NCBI GenBank assembly: GCA_903845125.1
Contig: CAIMWS010000139.1
Location: 1-62,475, forward strand
Length of the DNA: 62,475 nt
Direction: 5' to 3'
Source: an uncultured Verrucomicrobiota bacterium
GTDB lineage: Bacteria; Verrucomicrobiota; Verrucomicrobiia; Limisphaerales; UBA1319
Part shown: positions 52,161-61,842 of the stretch, piece after piece
How the letters are laid out: each line of letters opens with the position of its first letter
How positions within the stretch are numbered: position 1 is the stretch's first letter
Notes under the pieces: model-generated
Seen by the model: the letters and a program-made list of their open reading frames with translations, nothing else
What the model was told of the DNA's origin: nothing
The model's database searches: none
Position numbers and translations under genes: made by a program

Positions 52161-54266
52161 ATGGACATTCAATTGAGGGATGCCGCGCGACATTGTGTTT
52201 TTTGCCAGCCAGCTCTGCGGGAATTGGCCACCCGGCTGCCGGAATCGGACGCCGCCCTGGATCTGTGGATCGGGGAACTGGTGGCGGCCGGGGAGGACAC
52301 GGCTTTTGAGTCGTCCATCCTGGCGGCCTTGGGGACCGGCCGCCAGGTGGATGCCCGGCACCTGGTGAACGGGGCGGTTTTGTTCAGCAGTATTGGCCGG
52401 ATAGTGTCGGCGGCTTTCGCCATGAGCGGCGATGTGGCTTCGGCTTTGGTCGCCGAGGTGGCGGAGGAACGGCTTCCCCTGGACTACCTGGCCACGATGC
52501 TGGCCGCCGCCGCCGAGTGGTGTCAAAAAAAGGGCGGGGGAGCTTACCCGCCGGAATTGTCGGTGCAGGCCCGGATTCTGGCCCGCAAAGTCAAATCGAA
52601 CTTCCCCGCGCTGGTCCCGCTGGCCTGCCTGGCGGAACAGCTGGGTGACCCGGTGCTGCAAACCCTCATCCAGACCAGCCAGATTCCGGAATTACACCGG
52701 GGAATCGAGGCCATCCGCAAGGGATTTTTTGGCAATGGCTGGCGGTCAGCGCTGGCTTTCGTGCCGGCCACTCCGCCGCCCAAGGTTCTTTCGGGCTTCA
52801 CGGTGCGCCGGGCGGTGGCCCGCGCTGGCCGCAACGATCCGTGCCCGTGCGGGAGCGGCAAAAAATACAAAAAATGCTGCTGGGAGAAAGACCAGTCGCG
52901 CCTCCTTCAGTCCTCCGAAATCGCGGGCAAGACGGTGGATGAGGTTTGGGATGATCCAGAGGCGCATTTGACCACCAAGCGAGTGGTCGACATGCGCTCC
53001 TACGAGCTGGGCCGCCTCAATCCGCAAAAGGTGGATCCCCAGCTCCACGAGCATGTGCTGGACCAGATGTTCCTCTACCGGCAATACCTCCAGGCCGCTG
53101 CGTTCCTGGAAAAAACCGGCTGGCGCCCGGACATGGATTTTTTTTGGCGGGAAGCGATGGACAACCTGGCTGCCAGCGGTGGGATGGAGGCCTGCCAGCG
53201 GCTGCTGGCCTTGTATCCCAAGCCGGAGATCGAGAAAAAAGAGTTGCCGTTTTCGGTGCGCCTGATGGGGGTCGACAATGCCCGGCAGGTACTGGACCTC
53301 CTGAACCAGGAGGCCTTGAAAAGCCTGGTGAACCCCAAAAGCTGCGACGTGACCGAACTCTCTTACAAGATGCTGGAGAATTACTGCCCGGCCCTGGGTA
53401 TCCTGGTGGCCAGGGGCTGGATCCTCCAAGCCGGTTATCTGGATGCGGAGATGCTGTACGATCAGGTTTTGGAAACCCGTGACCGCTTGCGGCTTCCGCC
53501 CGAGGATCCCTACGAATTTTTTGTCGATGACTACCTTTCGGGCGAGCCCGACCGCGATGTGCATAACTCGGAGGAGTTGGATCAAGCGCGGTCCGAACTG
53601 AAGCTGAAAAGCGAGGAATTGCGCCGGTTGCGCCAGAAGTTGTCCGCCGCCGAAAAGGAATTGGAGCATTCCTCCGCCAAAGTCCTGCTCCCGCCGCCGG
53701 CCCCCGTTCCCGCCAGCCCGGGAGTCGTCGAGACCTCCCCGGCTCCACCACCCGTCACCGCGGAGTTGCCGGTGGTCCGGGAGTTGCGCAGCAAAGTGGA
53801 GATCCTGCGTGAGGAGTTGAAACAGCGGCACCAGGAGCGTAACGAGCTGCGGCGCGAGCTGCAGAACACCCAGGCCGACCTGGCCCTGGTGCGCGAGCAG
53901 AAAGCGCCATCCGGCGAGCCCCCGGCAGGCAACGACTCCGAAGAGGACCGGTTGTTTGGCGAATCCGCCGCCGCCGAAGTGCAGGCTTTGCGGCTGCCGG
54001 AATTTTCCCGGCGTTTCCGCGAGCAACTGCCCGCGCTGCCCCCAGCCGTCAGCCGGTCGGCGATGGCTTTGATCGGCCGCCTGGCCGCCGGTGAAAAGGC
54101 CGCCTTTGCGGGCGCCCGGCGGCTGCACGCCGACCGCACTCTCTGGCGCCAGAAAGTGGGGGACAACCACCGAATGCTCTTTCGGATGTCCGCCCCAAAC
54201 CGCCTCGAGATCCTGGCCCTGGTCAACCGGCGCGATCTCGAAAAGGCGATCCGGTCGCTGGCCTGA
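52161..54266 (+). CDS. SEC-C metal-binding, coiled-coil, RelE/ParE-like C-terminal fusion protein
   Basis: A 701-residue cytoplasmic protein from ATG 52161. Helical N-terminal region 1-215 with a Cys pair (CVFCQ); SEC-C zinc motif at about 225-242 (GRNDPCPCGSGKKYKKCCW), as at the SecA C-terminus and in many standalone proteins; a helical region 245-465; two coiled coils (about 470-507 and 537-584) split by a Pro-rich linker. The last 75 residues resemble the RelE/ParE toxin fold: EFSRRFREQLPALPPAV, then AGEKAAFAGARRLHADR and TLWRQKVGDNHRMLFRMS, ending in LEILALVNRRDLEKAI. No antitoxin gene adjoins. Function is unknown; ribosome/RNA targeting or a quality-control or stress role is inferred. 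Confidence 0.75.
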   Translation: MDIQLRDAARHCVFCQPALRELATRLPESDAALDLWIGELVAAGEDTAFESSILAALGTGRQVDARHLVNGAVLFSSIGRIVSAAFAMSGDVASALVAEVAEERLPLDYLATMLAAAAEWCQKKGGGAYPPELSVQARILARKVKSNFPALVPLACLAEQLGDPVLQTLIQTSQIPELHRGIEAIRKGFFGNGWRSALAFVPATPPPKVLSGFTVRRAVARAGRNDPCPCGSGKKYKKCCWEKDQSRLLQSSEIAGKTVDEVWDDPEAHLTTKRVVDMRSYELGRLNPQKVDPQLHEHVLDQMFLYRQYLQAAAFLEKTGWRPDMDFFWREAMDNLAASGGMEACQRLLALYPKPEIEKKELPFSVRLMGVDNARQVLDLLNQEALKSLVNPKSCDVTELSYKMLENYCPALGILVARGWILQAGYLDAEMLYDQVLETRDRLRLPPEDPYEFFVDDYLSGEPDRDVHNSEELDQARSELKLKSEELRRLRQKLSAAEKELEHSSAKVLLPPPAPVPASPGVVETSPAPPPVTAELPVVRELRSKVEILREELKQRHQERNELRRELQNTQADLALVREQKAPSGEPPAGNDSEEDRLFGESAAAEVQALRLPEFSRRFREQLPALPPAVSRSAMALIGRLAAGEKAAFAGARRLHADRTLWRQKVGDNHRMLFRMSAPNRLEILALVNRRDLEKAIRSLA

Positions 54267-54559
54267 GCCGGGTTCAGTCAGTAGGATGGGTGGTGTGGCT
54301 GGGTCTTTTTAACATGGCATTCCTCGTTCGCCACTTGCAGTTCGAGCCAAGAACGATGTCGTTTAAATGATTGACCCGGGATCATCGCCACGGCTGAATC
54401 ATCCTGGTTGGTGGGCGGCGGGTCAGGATGCTTCCCGCGCCGGGATTTGGACGGAATAGAATATCGGCCTGGTGCCGGTTTTCCTTCCATCCGGCTTCGG
54501 CGCTGGGGATCTGGGTTCACGGCCGCTGGCGCCAGTAACCGCAGACCTCAAATATTAAT

Positions 54560-56341
54560 ATGATCAAACTGAATTTTCGTGGCATGACAGTTCGCTGGAA
54601 CCCATGGGGAAGGCTGGCTCTCATCCTCCCGTTCGCGCTTTTAACCGCCGTGGAAGGCTTTTCATCCGAAGCCGCCGGCGCCAATCCGAACCCGGGTGGA
54701 TTCACCTACTTTGTCGGCGTGGTTGGCAACCCTTCGGTGACCGACATCAGCTGGAGCGATGAACAGTTGGAGCAAATCAAGGCCTTGGGGGTGAACATGG
54801 TCCAGCTCAGCATTGCATGGGGAAACAAGCCGGCCAACGAGGTGTTGAACCTGGAGGATTTGGACGCGGAACAACGCGCGAAGTTTGCCTTCCGGATCAA
54901 ACAGGCAAAAAAACACGGGTTGAAAACCATTGCCCAATTCGGCATCCCGCGCCTGATCTCCTTCAGCCCGCTCCGGCCCGCCTGTGTTCTGGACCCGGCG
55001 GTGCAGAAGAAATACCAGGATTTGCTGGGCGATTTCATGAAATCCTTCCCGGAGGTGGATGATGTGCTGGTTTACACTTTCGACCAGCAGGCCTGGCTCT
55101 GCAGCGAATTCGGGCCCTGCCCCCGTTGCAGCGGCGTGCCGCTGGATGAGCGCGTGCCCGGCTTTTTAAATATGCTCAACGAGACGATGCAGAAATGCCG
55201 TCCCAACACCCGCCTTTGGTGGAAGCCGTGGGAACTCTCCAAGGGACAGGTCGTGGCCATTCTGGACAAGGTGAATCCAGCCCATTTGGGCCTGGTATTG
55301 AATCCCTCCACCAGCAATGAGGTTTATCCGTTCAACGAGCGCGCCTTCAAATCCGACCTGGGTGTCAAACGCCTGGTCCGGATGTCCTTCGAGCGCCATA
55401 TCCCGGTGCTGGGGGAGTTTGACCACACGCTCTACAAGCCGCTGTATATGATGGAGGATTTTTTCCCGCGTCTGATCCACGAACAGATGGTCGGATGGAA
55501 GGAGATGCAAGGGGTGGTGGGCGTGAAGGAGTATTACGGGTTTGCTCCCTCCACGTTCTCGGTGAACGCTGCGATGCTCAAGGCCTGGATGAAATCCCCG
55601 GACGCGCCGCTGGACAAATTGCTTGCGGAAATTGCGGCGCCCTATGGCCCCCAGGCCGCACCGTTCATGGCGCAGGCGTGGGAATATGTGTCGCAGCACG
55701 TGGAATCCTATCCGTGGGATGTCACCTACCTCATCGGGCCGCTGGGGCTCGACCGGCATTGGGATGGCGCGCATGATTGGGAACCGCCCACCATTCCGAA
55801 TGCCACCTGGGACACGCCGATCTGGAAAGCCAACCGGCGCGCGAACTTCATGCTGACCCAGGATGGCCTGGCGCACCCCTGGCTGTTTGAAGATGCCGCG
55901 CTGCGGTTGGAGGATTCCGCCGCGCTGGCTTTCAAGGCGGTGGATTACTACGACCAAGCCATCAAAGCGGGCAGTGGCAAGGTGGAGGACATCCGCACCC
56001 AGCGCGGGATTGTCTGGAAAACCGCGCGCTCGCTCCGGGCGAAGGCGCTGCACTTTTTGGAGGCGCTGGCGGCGCAGGACGGGCGGACCGTGCAGAATGA
56101 TGCCCAGCAATTTGCCGTGGTGGTGAAGCGGTTGGAAAACCTGCTTCAGAAGGATGTGCAGAATCAGGCCGGCCAGGCGGCGGTGACGCAAAAACTGGCG
56201 GAGTTCCAGCGCGATCCCAAGGCTTGGATGGGGGCCAATTTTAATCCCGAGCGGGCCAAAGCCAATCCCGCCAAGCTGCCGGAGCATGAAACCCGGGCCG
56301 TGATTGACTGGAGCAAGTGGGTGGCGCCCCGGCGGGATTGA
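54560..56341 (+). CDS. Secreted TIM-barrel-like protein, glycosidase family not recognised
   Basis: A 593-residue exported protein (signal peptide to about residue 38; ATG 54584 is an alternative start). The middle resembles a (beta/alpha)8 barrel: YFVGVVGNPSVTDISWSDEQLEQIKALGVNMVQLSIAW, KKHGLKTIAQFGIPRLIS, DVLVYTFDQQAWLCSEFGPCPRCSG, TRLWWKPWELSKGQ, and VVGVKEYYGFAPS. The Cys-rich loop (CSEFGPCPRC) recalls metal-tying loops seen in alpha-glucuronidase or DUF4838-like proteins. The C-terminal 200 residues are helical. Catalytic residues cannot be assigned. It is preceded by 293 bp without a gene and followed on the same strand by a secreted peptidase gene. Confidence 0.6.
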   Translation: MIKLNFRGMTVRWNPWGRLALILPFALLTAVEGFSSEAAGANPNPGGFTYFVGVVGNPSVTDISWSDEQLEQIKALGVNMVQLSIAWGNKPANEVLNLEDLDAEQRAKFAFRIKQAKKHGLKTIAQFGIPRLISFSPLRPACVLDPAVQKKYQDLLGDFMKSFPEVDDVLVYTFDQQAWLCSEFGPCPRCSGVPLDERVPGFLNMLNETMQKCRPNTRLWWKPWELSKGQVVAILDKVNPAHLGLVLNPSTSNEVYPFNERAFKSDLGVKRLVRMSFERHIPVLGEFDHTLYKPLYMMEDFFPRLIHEQMVGWKEMQGVVGVKEYYGFAPSTFSVNAAMLKAWMKSPDAPLDKLLAEIAAPYGPQAAPFMAQAWEYVSQHVESYPWDVTYLIGPLGLDRHWDGAHDWEPPTIPNATWDTPIWKANRRANFMLTQDGLAHPWLFEDAALRLEDSAALAFKAVDYYDQAIKAGSGKVEDIRTQRGIVWKTARSLRAKALHFLEALAAQDGRTVQNDAQQFAVVVKRLENLLQKDVQNQAGQAAVTQKLAEFQRDPKAWMGANFNPERAKANPAKLPEHETRAVIDWSKWVAPRRD

Positions 56342-56475
56342 GCGGGTTCACGGAGACAAACATGGCCGCCAGGGGGCTGGTTCCCGCACCTGGGAAATTC
56401 CCGGTGGCCACTGCGCCCGCAATTCAAATTCCCTGGCCCCGGCTTGGTTCCGCTGGTATAGATGGCCTGGGAATT

Positions 56476-57984
56476 ATGAAATTTCATCCACCATCAGTAA
56501 AAGGTTGCCGGCCGGCCTCCAACTCAACGGCCCGCAAGGCGGCAAGGTTGGTTAAATGGGCCCGCTGGGCGGTGGCCGCCGTCTCGGCTTGGGCCATGGC
56601 CCTGACGGTGTTTGCCCAGGCGAAACCCAAGGTGCAGGCGGTGGTGGACTTGGCGCATGAGTTCACCTTTTACGCGGACGGGCGGTTCGCCCGGCAGTAT
56701 CTCAAGGACCAGAAGGCGGTGACGAGTTGGGGAACCTTGTTCAAGTTCGATTTGTCGAACGCCAACCTGCTGGTGTTCCTGGGTTGCGCGCCGCAACTCG
56801 CCTACTGGCCGGAGGATGTGGCGGCGATCAACCGTTTCCTGGAGGAGGGCGGCGGGGTGGTGATCCTGGGCGGAGCCGGCTCCGGGCCGCAAAATGACCT
56901 GGCGCAAAAGTTTGGCGCCGGTTTTGAAAAAGGGGCGGTGGCGCCGCTCCAAGCCGCGCCGGAACTGGAGGCGAGCCAGCTTGAAGGCTCGGTGGGGACG
57001 CGGCTCACGCTGCAACGGCCTGAACAATGGACGATCCTGGTTTCCGACGCGAAAAAACAGCCAGTGCTGGCTCTGCGCAAGGCGGGCCGCGGGCAGTTGC
57101 TGCTGGGCGCCCGCTCGCTCGCGGGCAGCCGGCCTGACGCGAGCGACCCGCTCAACGCCGCCTGGTTGTCGCCTTTGCTGGTTCGGATTGCGGCGGGCAA
57201 AACAGTGGATTCCGCCAAGCCTTTCAAGGGGAACTGGCTTACCCCGGGGGATTATGTGGAGGACCACGACGGGCTGAAGCTGCACTACAGCGATTATCTA
57301 AAGCCGTATGCCAGCGCCATGTTTGCGATTTCCCAAAAGTGCCAACCGGTGATCCAAAAACGCATGGGGGTTCCGTTGTCGCCGGGGATGGCCTCGGAGA
57401 TCGGCCTGCTCGCCACCGGCGGGGGTGGGTTTTCCTCCGGCCGCGTGATTGGCCTGGCGGTTTGGTGGGGAGGATTCCCGGAACGGGAAGACAGCATGAT
57501 TGAGTTCATTACCCATGAGTCGGTTCATTCGTGGGTTCTGCCGTTTGGTGAAATCTGGAATGAGCCAATCGCCACCTACGTGGGCAACCTCGTCATGATG
57601 GACATGGGCTACCCTGAGGAGGCCAGCCGGAGAATCAAGCGGACCATGGACCGCGCCTTAAAGTATGATCCCGACATGAAACAGTATGACCTGCGTGGCG
57701 ACAGCGTTTCTGGCGCACCCAAGCAGAAGGGCGGTGCCCAGGTGGATATCCAGTGGGGCAAGGCATTTTGGATTTTTGAACAGCTGCGCCAGGAAAAGCC
57801 CGATTTCATGGCCCGGTATTTCCAAGCCAAACGCCGGCTGGCTTTGCCCGGCAAGATAACCCGTTACGACGACCACAACACAGTGGCGGTGCTCAGTTCA
57901 GCGATGGGGCGGGACTTGTTCCCCTGGTTTCGCGAACACGGGTTCGACGTCAGCCGGGAAAAAGCGGAAATCAAGGGCGACTGA
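56476..57984 (+). CDS. Secreted zinc peptidase (gluzincin-like) with GATase-like N-domain
   Basis: About 502 residues from ATG 56476, with an Arg/Lys-rich start and a signal sequence (AVAAVSAWAMALTVFAQA). Residues about 35-240 look like a glutamine-amidotransferase-like Rossmann module (NLLVFLGCAPQLAYWPED, INRFLEEGGGVVILGGAG, RGQLLLGARSLAGS) without a clear catalytic Cys. The second half carries the zinc site HESVH (347-351) with a candidate third ligand E363 in EIWNEPIATYVGN. This order is found in M60-like/enhancin-type mucin peptidases, but helix spacing differs enough that the family stays open. WGKAFWIFEQLRQEKPDF supports a gluzincin C-lobe. Host-glycoprotein cleavage is only a guess. 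Confidence 0.7.
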   Translation: MKFHPPSVKGCRPASNSTARKAARLVKWARWAVAAVSAWAMALTVFAQAKPKVQAVVDLAHEFTFYADGRFARQYLKDQKAVTSWGTLFKFDLSNANLLVFLGCAPQLAYWPEDVAAINRFLEEGGGVVILGGAGSGPQNDLAQKFGAGFEKGAVAPLQAAPELEASQLEGSVGTRLTLQRPEQWTILVSDAKKQPVLALRKAGRGQLLLGARSLAGSRPDASDPLNAAWLSPLLVRIAAGKTVDSAKPFKGNWLTPGDYVEDHDGLKLHYSDYLKPYASAMFAISQKCQPVIQKRMGVPLSPGMASEIGLLATGGGGFSSGRVIGLAVWWGGFPEREDSMIEFITHESVHSWVLPFGEIWNEPIATYVGNLVMMDMGYPEEASRRIKRTMDRALKYDPDMKQYDLRGDSVSGAPKQKGGAQVDIQWGKAFWIFEQLRQEKPDFMARYFQAKRRLALPGKITRYDDHNTVAVLSSAMGRDLFPWFREHGFDVSREKAEIKGD

Positions 57985-58017
57985 TCCCCTACGTTCCACT
58001 GCCGGTTTTCCACCCGT

Positions 58018-59061
58018 TCAGCGACCTCGCAGTTCCGCCTGCAGGCTCAGGTTGCGGATTTGTACCTCCACGTCGAACAGCCCAGGCACCTCCCAACCGA
58101 GGTTCATGCCGGTGATGCGGTAGTCCGTCAGATCGCGCGATTCGCGGAGGAAACCGCGCTGCCAGGCGGTCTCCAGCGCTTCGAGGAACAGTGGACGCAA
58201 CTCCTTATCCACACTGATCCACTGCCGGTCGTGGGCGCTGCGGTCGGCAAAAACTTCTCCACCCGGGGTGAAGATGAACATCGAGGTGCCGCCTGTGTCC
58301 TGCTGCTTGTGCTCCTTTGGGAAGGGGGACCGGTCGTCATAAATGGGAATTCCGAACCAAACCAGGTGGCCATGGCCCGGGGATTGGCGGTTGCAGTTCT
58401 GCAGCATGAGGAACAGTTGGAACTGGGCGGCGTGCAGGCCGGGGGAGTAATCCTCCGTGCGGCGGGCCTCCGAGCGCAGCAGCCGCGCCTGGAGCCGGAG
58501 CCTTGCGGAAACCAGTTCCGCCAGCGTGGGAGGATTCGCGAACGATTGTTCCACGAGCAGATGGACCCACGGCTCACCGGATTTGCGGGCGCGTTGATTG
58601 TATTCCTGGATGGCGTTCACCGCCAGCGACAGGTCCGCCTCCGCGAGGCCCACATCGCCTCGGGTCACCGCTTTCCCCGGATTGGCCCAGCGCTGGACGC
58701 CGGGCTTGGGGATTTGGGGTGATTCCGCCGCCAACGGGGACCGGCTGGACCACTGGTCCAGATCCCACGCCGGCTCAATCCCGGCTGGGAGGCCTGCCAG
58801 GCGGCCATACTCCACCCGTCGGCCCGGTTGGGGGTCGATCAGGCGGAAACCGGTCCGGAAGTGGGGATCCCGGATCAACTCGCGGACGGGTGGCCCGCCG
58901 GGAATCCCCACCGCGCTCTGGGCGTCTCGTCCCTTTTCATCGGTTTTTGACTCTGCGCCAGCGGTTTTTCCCAACGCAACCAGCAGGGTGCAGAAAAGCG
59001 CCAGCCAGCCAGCCGGAAAGTGGTAGGATGGTTTTGTTTTAGTTTGCGATAACATGGGCAT
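58018..59061 (-). CDS. Secreted protein of unknown function
   Basis: About 347 residues; a run of possible starts (GTG 59064, ATG 59061, ATG 59055) precedes a signal peptide (GWLALFCTLLVALGKTAGAE). The body is mixed alpha/beta, with HLVWFGIPIYDDRSPFPKEH and DTGGTSMFIFTPGGEVFAD. No known family recognised. It is convergent with the peptidase gene (33 bp apart) and divergent from the LysM lipoprotein gene. It may be a surface or periplasmic accessory protein. Confidence 0.7.
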   Translation of the reverse strand: MPMLSQTKTKPSYHFPAGWLALFCTLLVALGKTAGAESKTDEKGRDAQSAVGIPGGPPVRELIRDPHFRTGFRLIDPQPGRRVEYGRLAGLPAGIEPAWDLDQWSSRSPLAAESPQIPKPGVQRWANPGKAVTRGDVGLAEADLSLAVNAIQEYNQRARKSGEPWVHLLVEQSFANPPTLAELVSARLRLQARLLRSEARRTEDYSPGLHAAQFQLFLMLQNCNRQSPGHGHLVWFGIPIYDDRSPFPKEHKQQDTGGTSMFIFTPGGEVFADRSAHDRQWISVDKELRPLFLEALETAWQRGFLRESRDLTDYRITGMNLGWEVPGLFDVEVQIRNLSLQAELRGR

Positions 59062-59229
59062 CACCAGTTAAAGTATAACCAGACCAAGTCCAGGAGTGGA
59101 AGCGTGGAAAAAACTCCGGATTTCAGCCCGGCCTTGGCCGCCGGAACCTCCTTGGCGTTAAAGGAAAAATCCCGATCTGCGTGCACCACAAAGATTGCAC
59201 TGGAAGCCGCCTTTCATTATTGTCTACTT

Positions 59230-60186
59230 ATGAATTGGCGGCTGGCGGCTTATCGAGCGTTGATTTTCCTGGTTTTGAGCTGGTTATGTGTGGGTTGCTG
59301 GGATCCTTGGACCGGCAAAAACGGTCCGGCGGACGAGGAAAAGGATGTGGACATCATCCGCGGCCGCAACTTGGTTCGCAGCTTGGACTACACTAATGCT
59401 GCCGAGGCTTTTGAAGCGGCCTTAAGGACTAATCCGCGAAACGCCGCCGCTCATTTTGAATTATGCGTCCTGAATGAACAACGGTTCAACGATTTCCCGG
59501 CCGCCATCTACCATGGGGAACGTTTTTTGAAATTGCGGCCGAAGTCCGAGCAAACCAACATCGTCGCCAACCTGGTGATTTCGAGTAAACGCCAACTGTC
59601 CACCTCCGTCCCAGTGGGTCCCGTAACGCCCTCTCTGCAGCGGGACTATGAGCGGATTTTATCGGAGAATGGGCGGTTGAAGCTGCAGATTGAAGTGCTT
59701 GGCCAGCAGTTGGCTCAGGCCAATAGCCGCCCTGCTGTGGCTGCCGAAACGCCCGCCCCTGCGCCGGTTAATCCATCCGTTGAAACCCCCAAGGTCAATC
59801 CCACACCCGGCAAACCCTCGCCGTCACCCGGTGGCCTGGTTAAAGCGAACCCGCCGGGCCCCAACCGGCTCAATTCGCCGCCACCTGCGGGGCGCGCCGT
59901 GGGCGGGAGCAAAAGCCGGCTCCCCGCGCCAGTGGTGGTCTATAATCCGCCCGCTGGGCGATCCAAACCGCCCGTCGCCAGCGTTCGTGCCCCCGTTAAA
60001 ATCCCGACGCGCAGCGTAGCCCCTGCCAGCAGCAGTGGCAGCCTGCGGTATCACGCGGTCCGGCGTGGCGAGACTTGGGCGCGCATTTGCCGGATTTACA
60101 ACGTGACGCCGGATGCCCTGCAAAGGGCCAATCCGACGCTCTCTTCCGGCCAAATTGCCTCCGGAATCGTGGTCCGCATTCCCTAG
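59230..60186 (+). CDS. Lipoprotein with TPR region and C-terminal LysM domain
   Basis: About 318 residues from ATG 59230; the frame extends upstream but only this start gives a lipoprotein signal (LIFLVLSWLCVGC, cleavage before Cys). A short TPR-like section (about 40-110, with DYTNAAEAFEAALRTNPRNAAAHFELC) is followed by a short coiled coil (ERILSENGRLKLQIEVLGQQLAQ), a Pro-rich spacer, and a C-terminal LysM domain (YHAVRRGETWARICRIYNVT, DALQRANPTLSSGQIASGIV) that should bind peptidoglycan. It probably links the membrane to the wall. It is the first of three plus-strand genes ending with the ABC ATPase. Confidence 0.8.
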   Translation: MNWRLAAYRALIFLVLSWLCVGCWDPWTGKNGPADEEKDVDIIRGRNLVRSLDYTNAAEAFEAALRTNPRNAAAHFELCVLNEQRFNDFPAAIYHGERFLKLRPKSEQTNIVANLVISSKRQLSTSVPVGPVTPSLQRDYERILSENGRLKLQIEVLGQQLAQANSRPAVAAETPAPAPVNPSVETPKVNPTPGKPSPSPGGLVKANPPGPNRLNSPPPAGRAVGGSKSRLPAPVVVYNPPAGRSKPPVASVRAPVKIPTRSVAPASSSGSLRYHAVRRGETWARICRIYNVTPDALQRANPTLSSGQIASGIVVRIP

Positions 60187-60273
60187 CCCTGGACGCCTGA
60201 CCAGCCATCGGCTTATGAAATCATCCGGCCTCAACCCTCCGCAGCCCGGGCTCCGCACCGGGTAGGCGCCAGC

Positions 60274-61074
60274 ATGCCGCATCGCCTGGCATTTGTTTTC
60301 ATATTCCTTTTTTGGCTGGTGATGAACGGCCTGCTCATCCGTTCGGAGTGGGGTGGCCAGCACAGTCACGGCAATCCGATTCCCCCCGGGCAAGTCATCG
60401 ATAAAATCCTCACCGCTCCCGACGATTCCTCGCTCTCCATCGGCCATCGCAAAGAAAAGATCGGTTATTGCCGGTGGACGCCGAGTGTGGGGGATGACCG
60501 TGCCGCCAAACTCAATACCGAGGCGGTGGAGGGGGTGGTCCAGCATCCGGACCAATATTCCATCAACCTGGATGGCAACGTGGCCTATGAGGCCACCAAC
60601 CGCATACGTTTTGAGGCCCGGCTCCTGCTGAATAACCATCAAAATTGGGAGGTGCTCACCGTGCGCCTGCATAGCCGGCGGATTACCTGGGAGGTGGAGG
60701 CCAAAGCCGCCACCCAAGGGGTGCAGGTGCACTTGGACAACGACGGCTCCCAGTGGGATCACCGATTCTCCTTCCAGGATTTTTCCAGCCCCGCCAAGTT
60801 GTTGCAATCCATTGGCCTGTCAGGCGCTTTGCCGGCGCTGCCCGGGGTGCCATCCGCCCTGCTGCGGGGCCGGACCAACGCCAATCCTTTCACCCTGAGC
60901 GCCACCCATGATTGGCTGCGGGCCGGGCATTCCCAACTGCGGGTTTACCGCCTGGAGGCGGCTCTCGGTGAGCATTTCCGGCTGGTGGTTTATGCCAGCC
61001 GCGTGGGGGAAATCCTGCGGGTGGATCTCCCCGGGGACCTCTTTTTATTGAACGACACCCTGTTCATCTGGTAA
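60274..61074 (+). CDS. Membrane-anchored or exported protein of unknown function
   Basis: A 266-residue protein with one N-terminal hydrophobic segment (LAFVFIFLFWLVMNGLLI). The rest is mainly beta: VQVHLDNDGSQWDHRFSFQDF, WDHRF, LEAALGEHFRLVVYASRVGEI, DLPGDLFLLNDTLFIW. No known domain recognised. It is 15 bp before the ABC ATPase gene, and both probably share an mRNA; it may be a periplasmic partner of the transporter. Confidence 0.7.
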   Translation: MPHRLAFVFIFLFWLVMNGLLIRSEWGGQHSHGNPIPPGQVIDKILTAPDDSSLSIGHRKEKIGYCRWTPSVGDDRAAKLNTEAVEGVVQHPDQYSINLDGNVAYEATNRIRFEARLLLNNHQNWEVLTVRLHSRRITWEVEAKAATQGVQVHLDNDGSQWDHRFSFQDFSSPAKLLQSIGLSGALPALPGVPSALLRGRTNANPFTLSATHDWLRAGHSQLRVYRLEAALGEHFRLVVYASRVGEILRVDLPGDLFLLNDTLFIW

Positions 61075-61089
61075 GGCATTGCGCCGCGC

Positions 61090-61842
61090 ATGATCGAATT
61101 AGATCACCTCACCAAACGGTTTGGCAGCCTGGTGGCCGTGAACGACGTGACCTTGACGGTCCGCCGCGGGGAGTTTTTCGTGATCCTCGGCCCCAACGCC
61201 GCCGGCAAAACCACTACCATTCGCCTGCTGGCCGGCCTGATGAAGCCGACCTCCGGCACCGCCCGCGTGGCGGGATTCGATGTGCAGACACACCCCCTGG
61301 AAGCCCGGCGGCGGCTGGCTTATGTGCCCGATTTCCCCTTCCTGTATGACAAATTGACCCCGTGGGAATTTTTGCGCTTTACCGGCCAGATCTTCCAGAT
61401 GCCCGAGGCGCGGATTCAATCCTCTGCCCAAGCCGTGGCGGACCGTTTCAACCTGGGTGAATTCCTGGGCAAGCCGCTGGAGGGATTGTCTCACGGCACC
61501 AAGCAGCGGGTGGCCATCGCCGCCGCCCTGCTGCACGACCCGGAGGTATTCGTCATCGATGAGCCAATGGTTGGCCTGGATCCCCAACACGCCCGCGTGG
61601 TGAAGGACGAATTGAAAGCCCGCAGCCGGACGGGCATGACCGTTTTTGTTTCCACCCACCAGCTTTCAGTGGCTGAGGAACTGGCCGACCGCATCGGCAT
61701 CATGCACCAGGGACGTCTGATCACCGCCGCCACCCTGGATGAATTGCGCCGCCAAAGCGGCCAGCAGGGAGCCCTCGAACAATCGTTCCTGACCTTGACC
61801 CAATCCGCCACGGAATCCCAGCCCGCCCCCGCTTCCCGCTGA
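61090..61842 (+). CDS. ABC transporter ATP-binding protein
   Basis: A 250-residue ATPase of the CcmA/ABC-2 type. Walker A GPNAAGKTTT (about residues 34-43), Q-loop region LAYVPDFPFLYDKLT, signature LSHGTKQRVA, Walker B VFVIDEP, D-loop GLDPQHA and switch His in STHQLSVAEELAD are all present. Members drive export of lipids, glycans or drugs together with a separate ABC-2 permease. No permease gene follows: the next gene is metG on the other strand 313 bp away. The preceding gene may supply a partner, or the permease is elsewhere. Confidence 0.9.
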   Translation: MIELDHLTKRFGSLVAVNDVTLTVRRGEFFVILGPNAAGKTTTIRLLAGLMKPTSGTARVAGFDVQTHPLEARRRLAYVPDFPFLYDKLTPWEFLRFTGQIFQMPEARIQSSAQAVADRFNLGEFLGKPLEGLSHGTKQRVAIAAALLHDPEVFVIDEPMVGLDPQHARVVKDELKARSRTGMTVFVSTHQLSVAEELADRIGIMHQGRLITAATLDELRRQSGQQGALEQSFLTLTQSATESQPAPASR

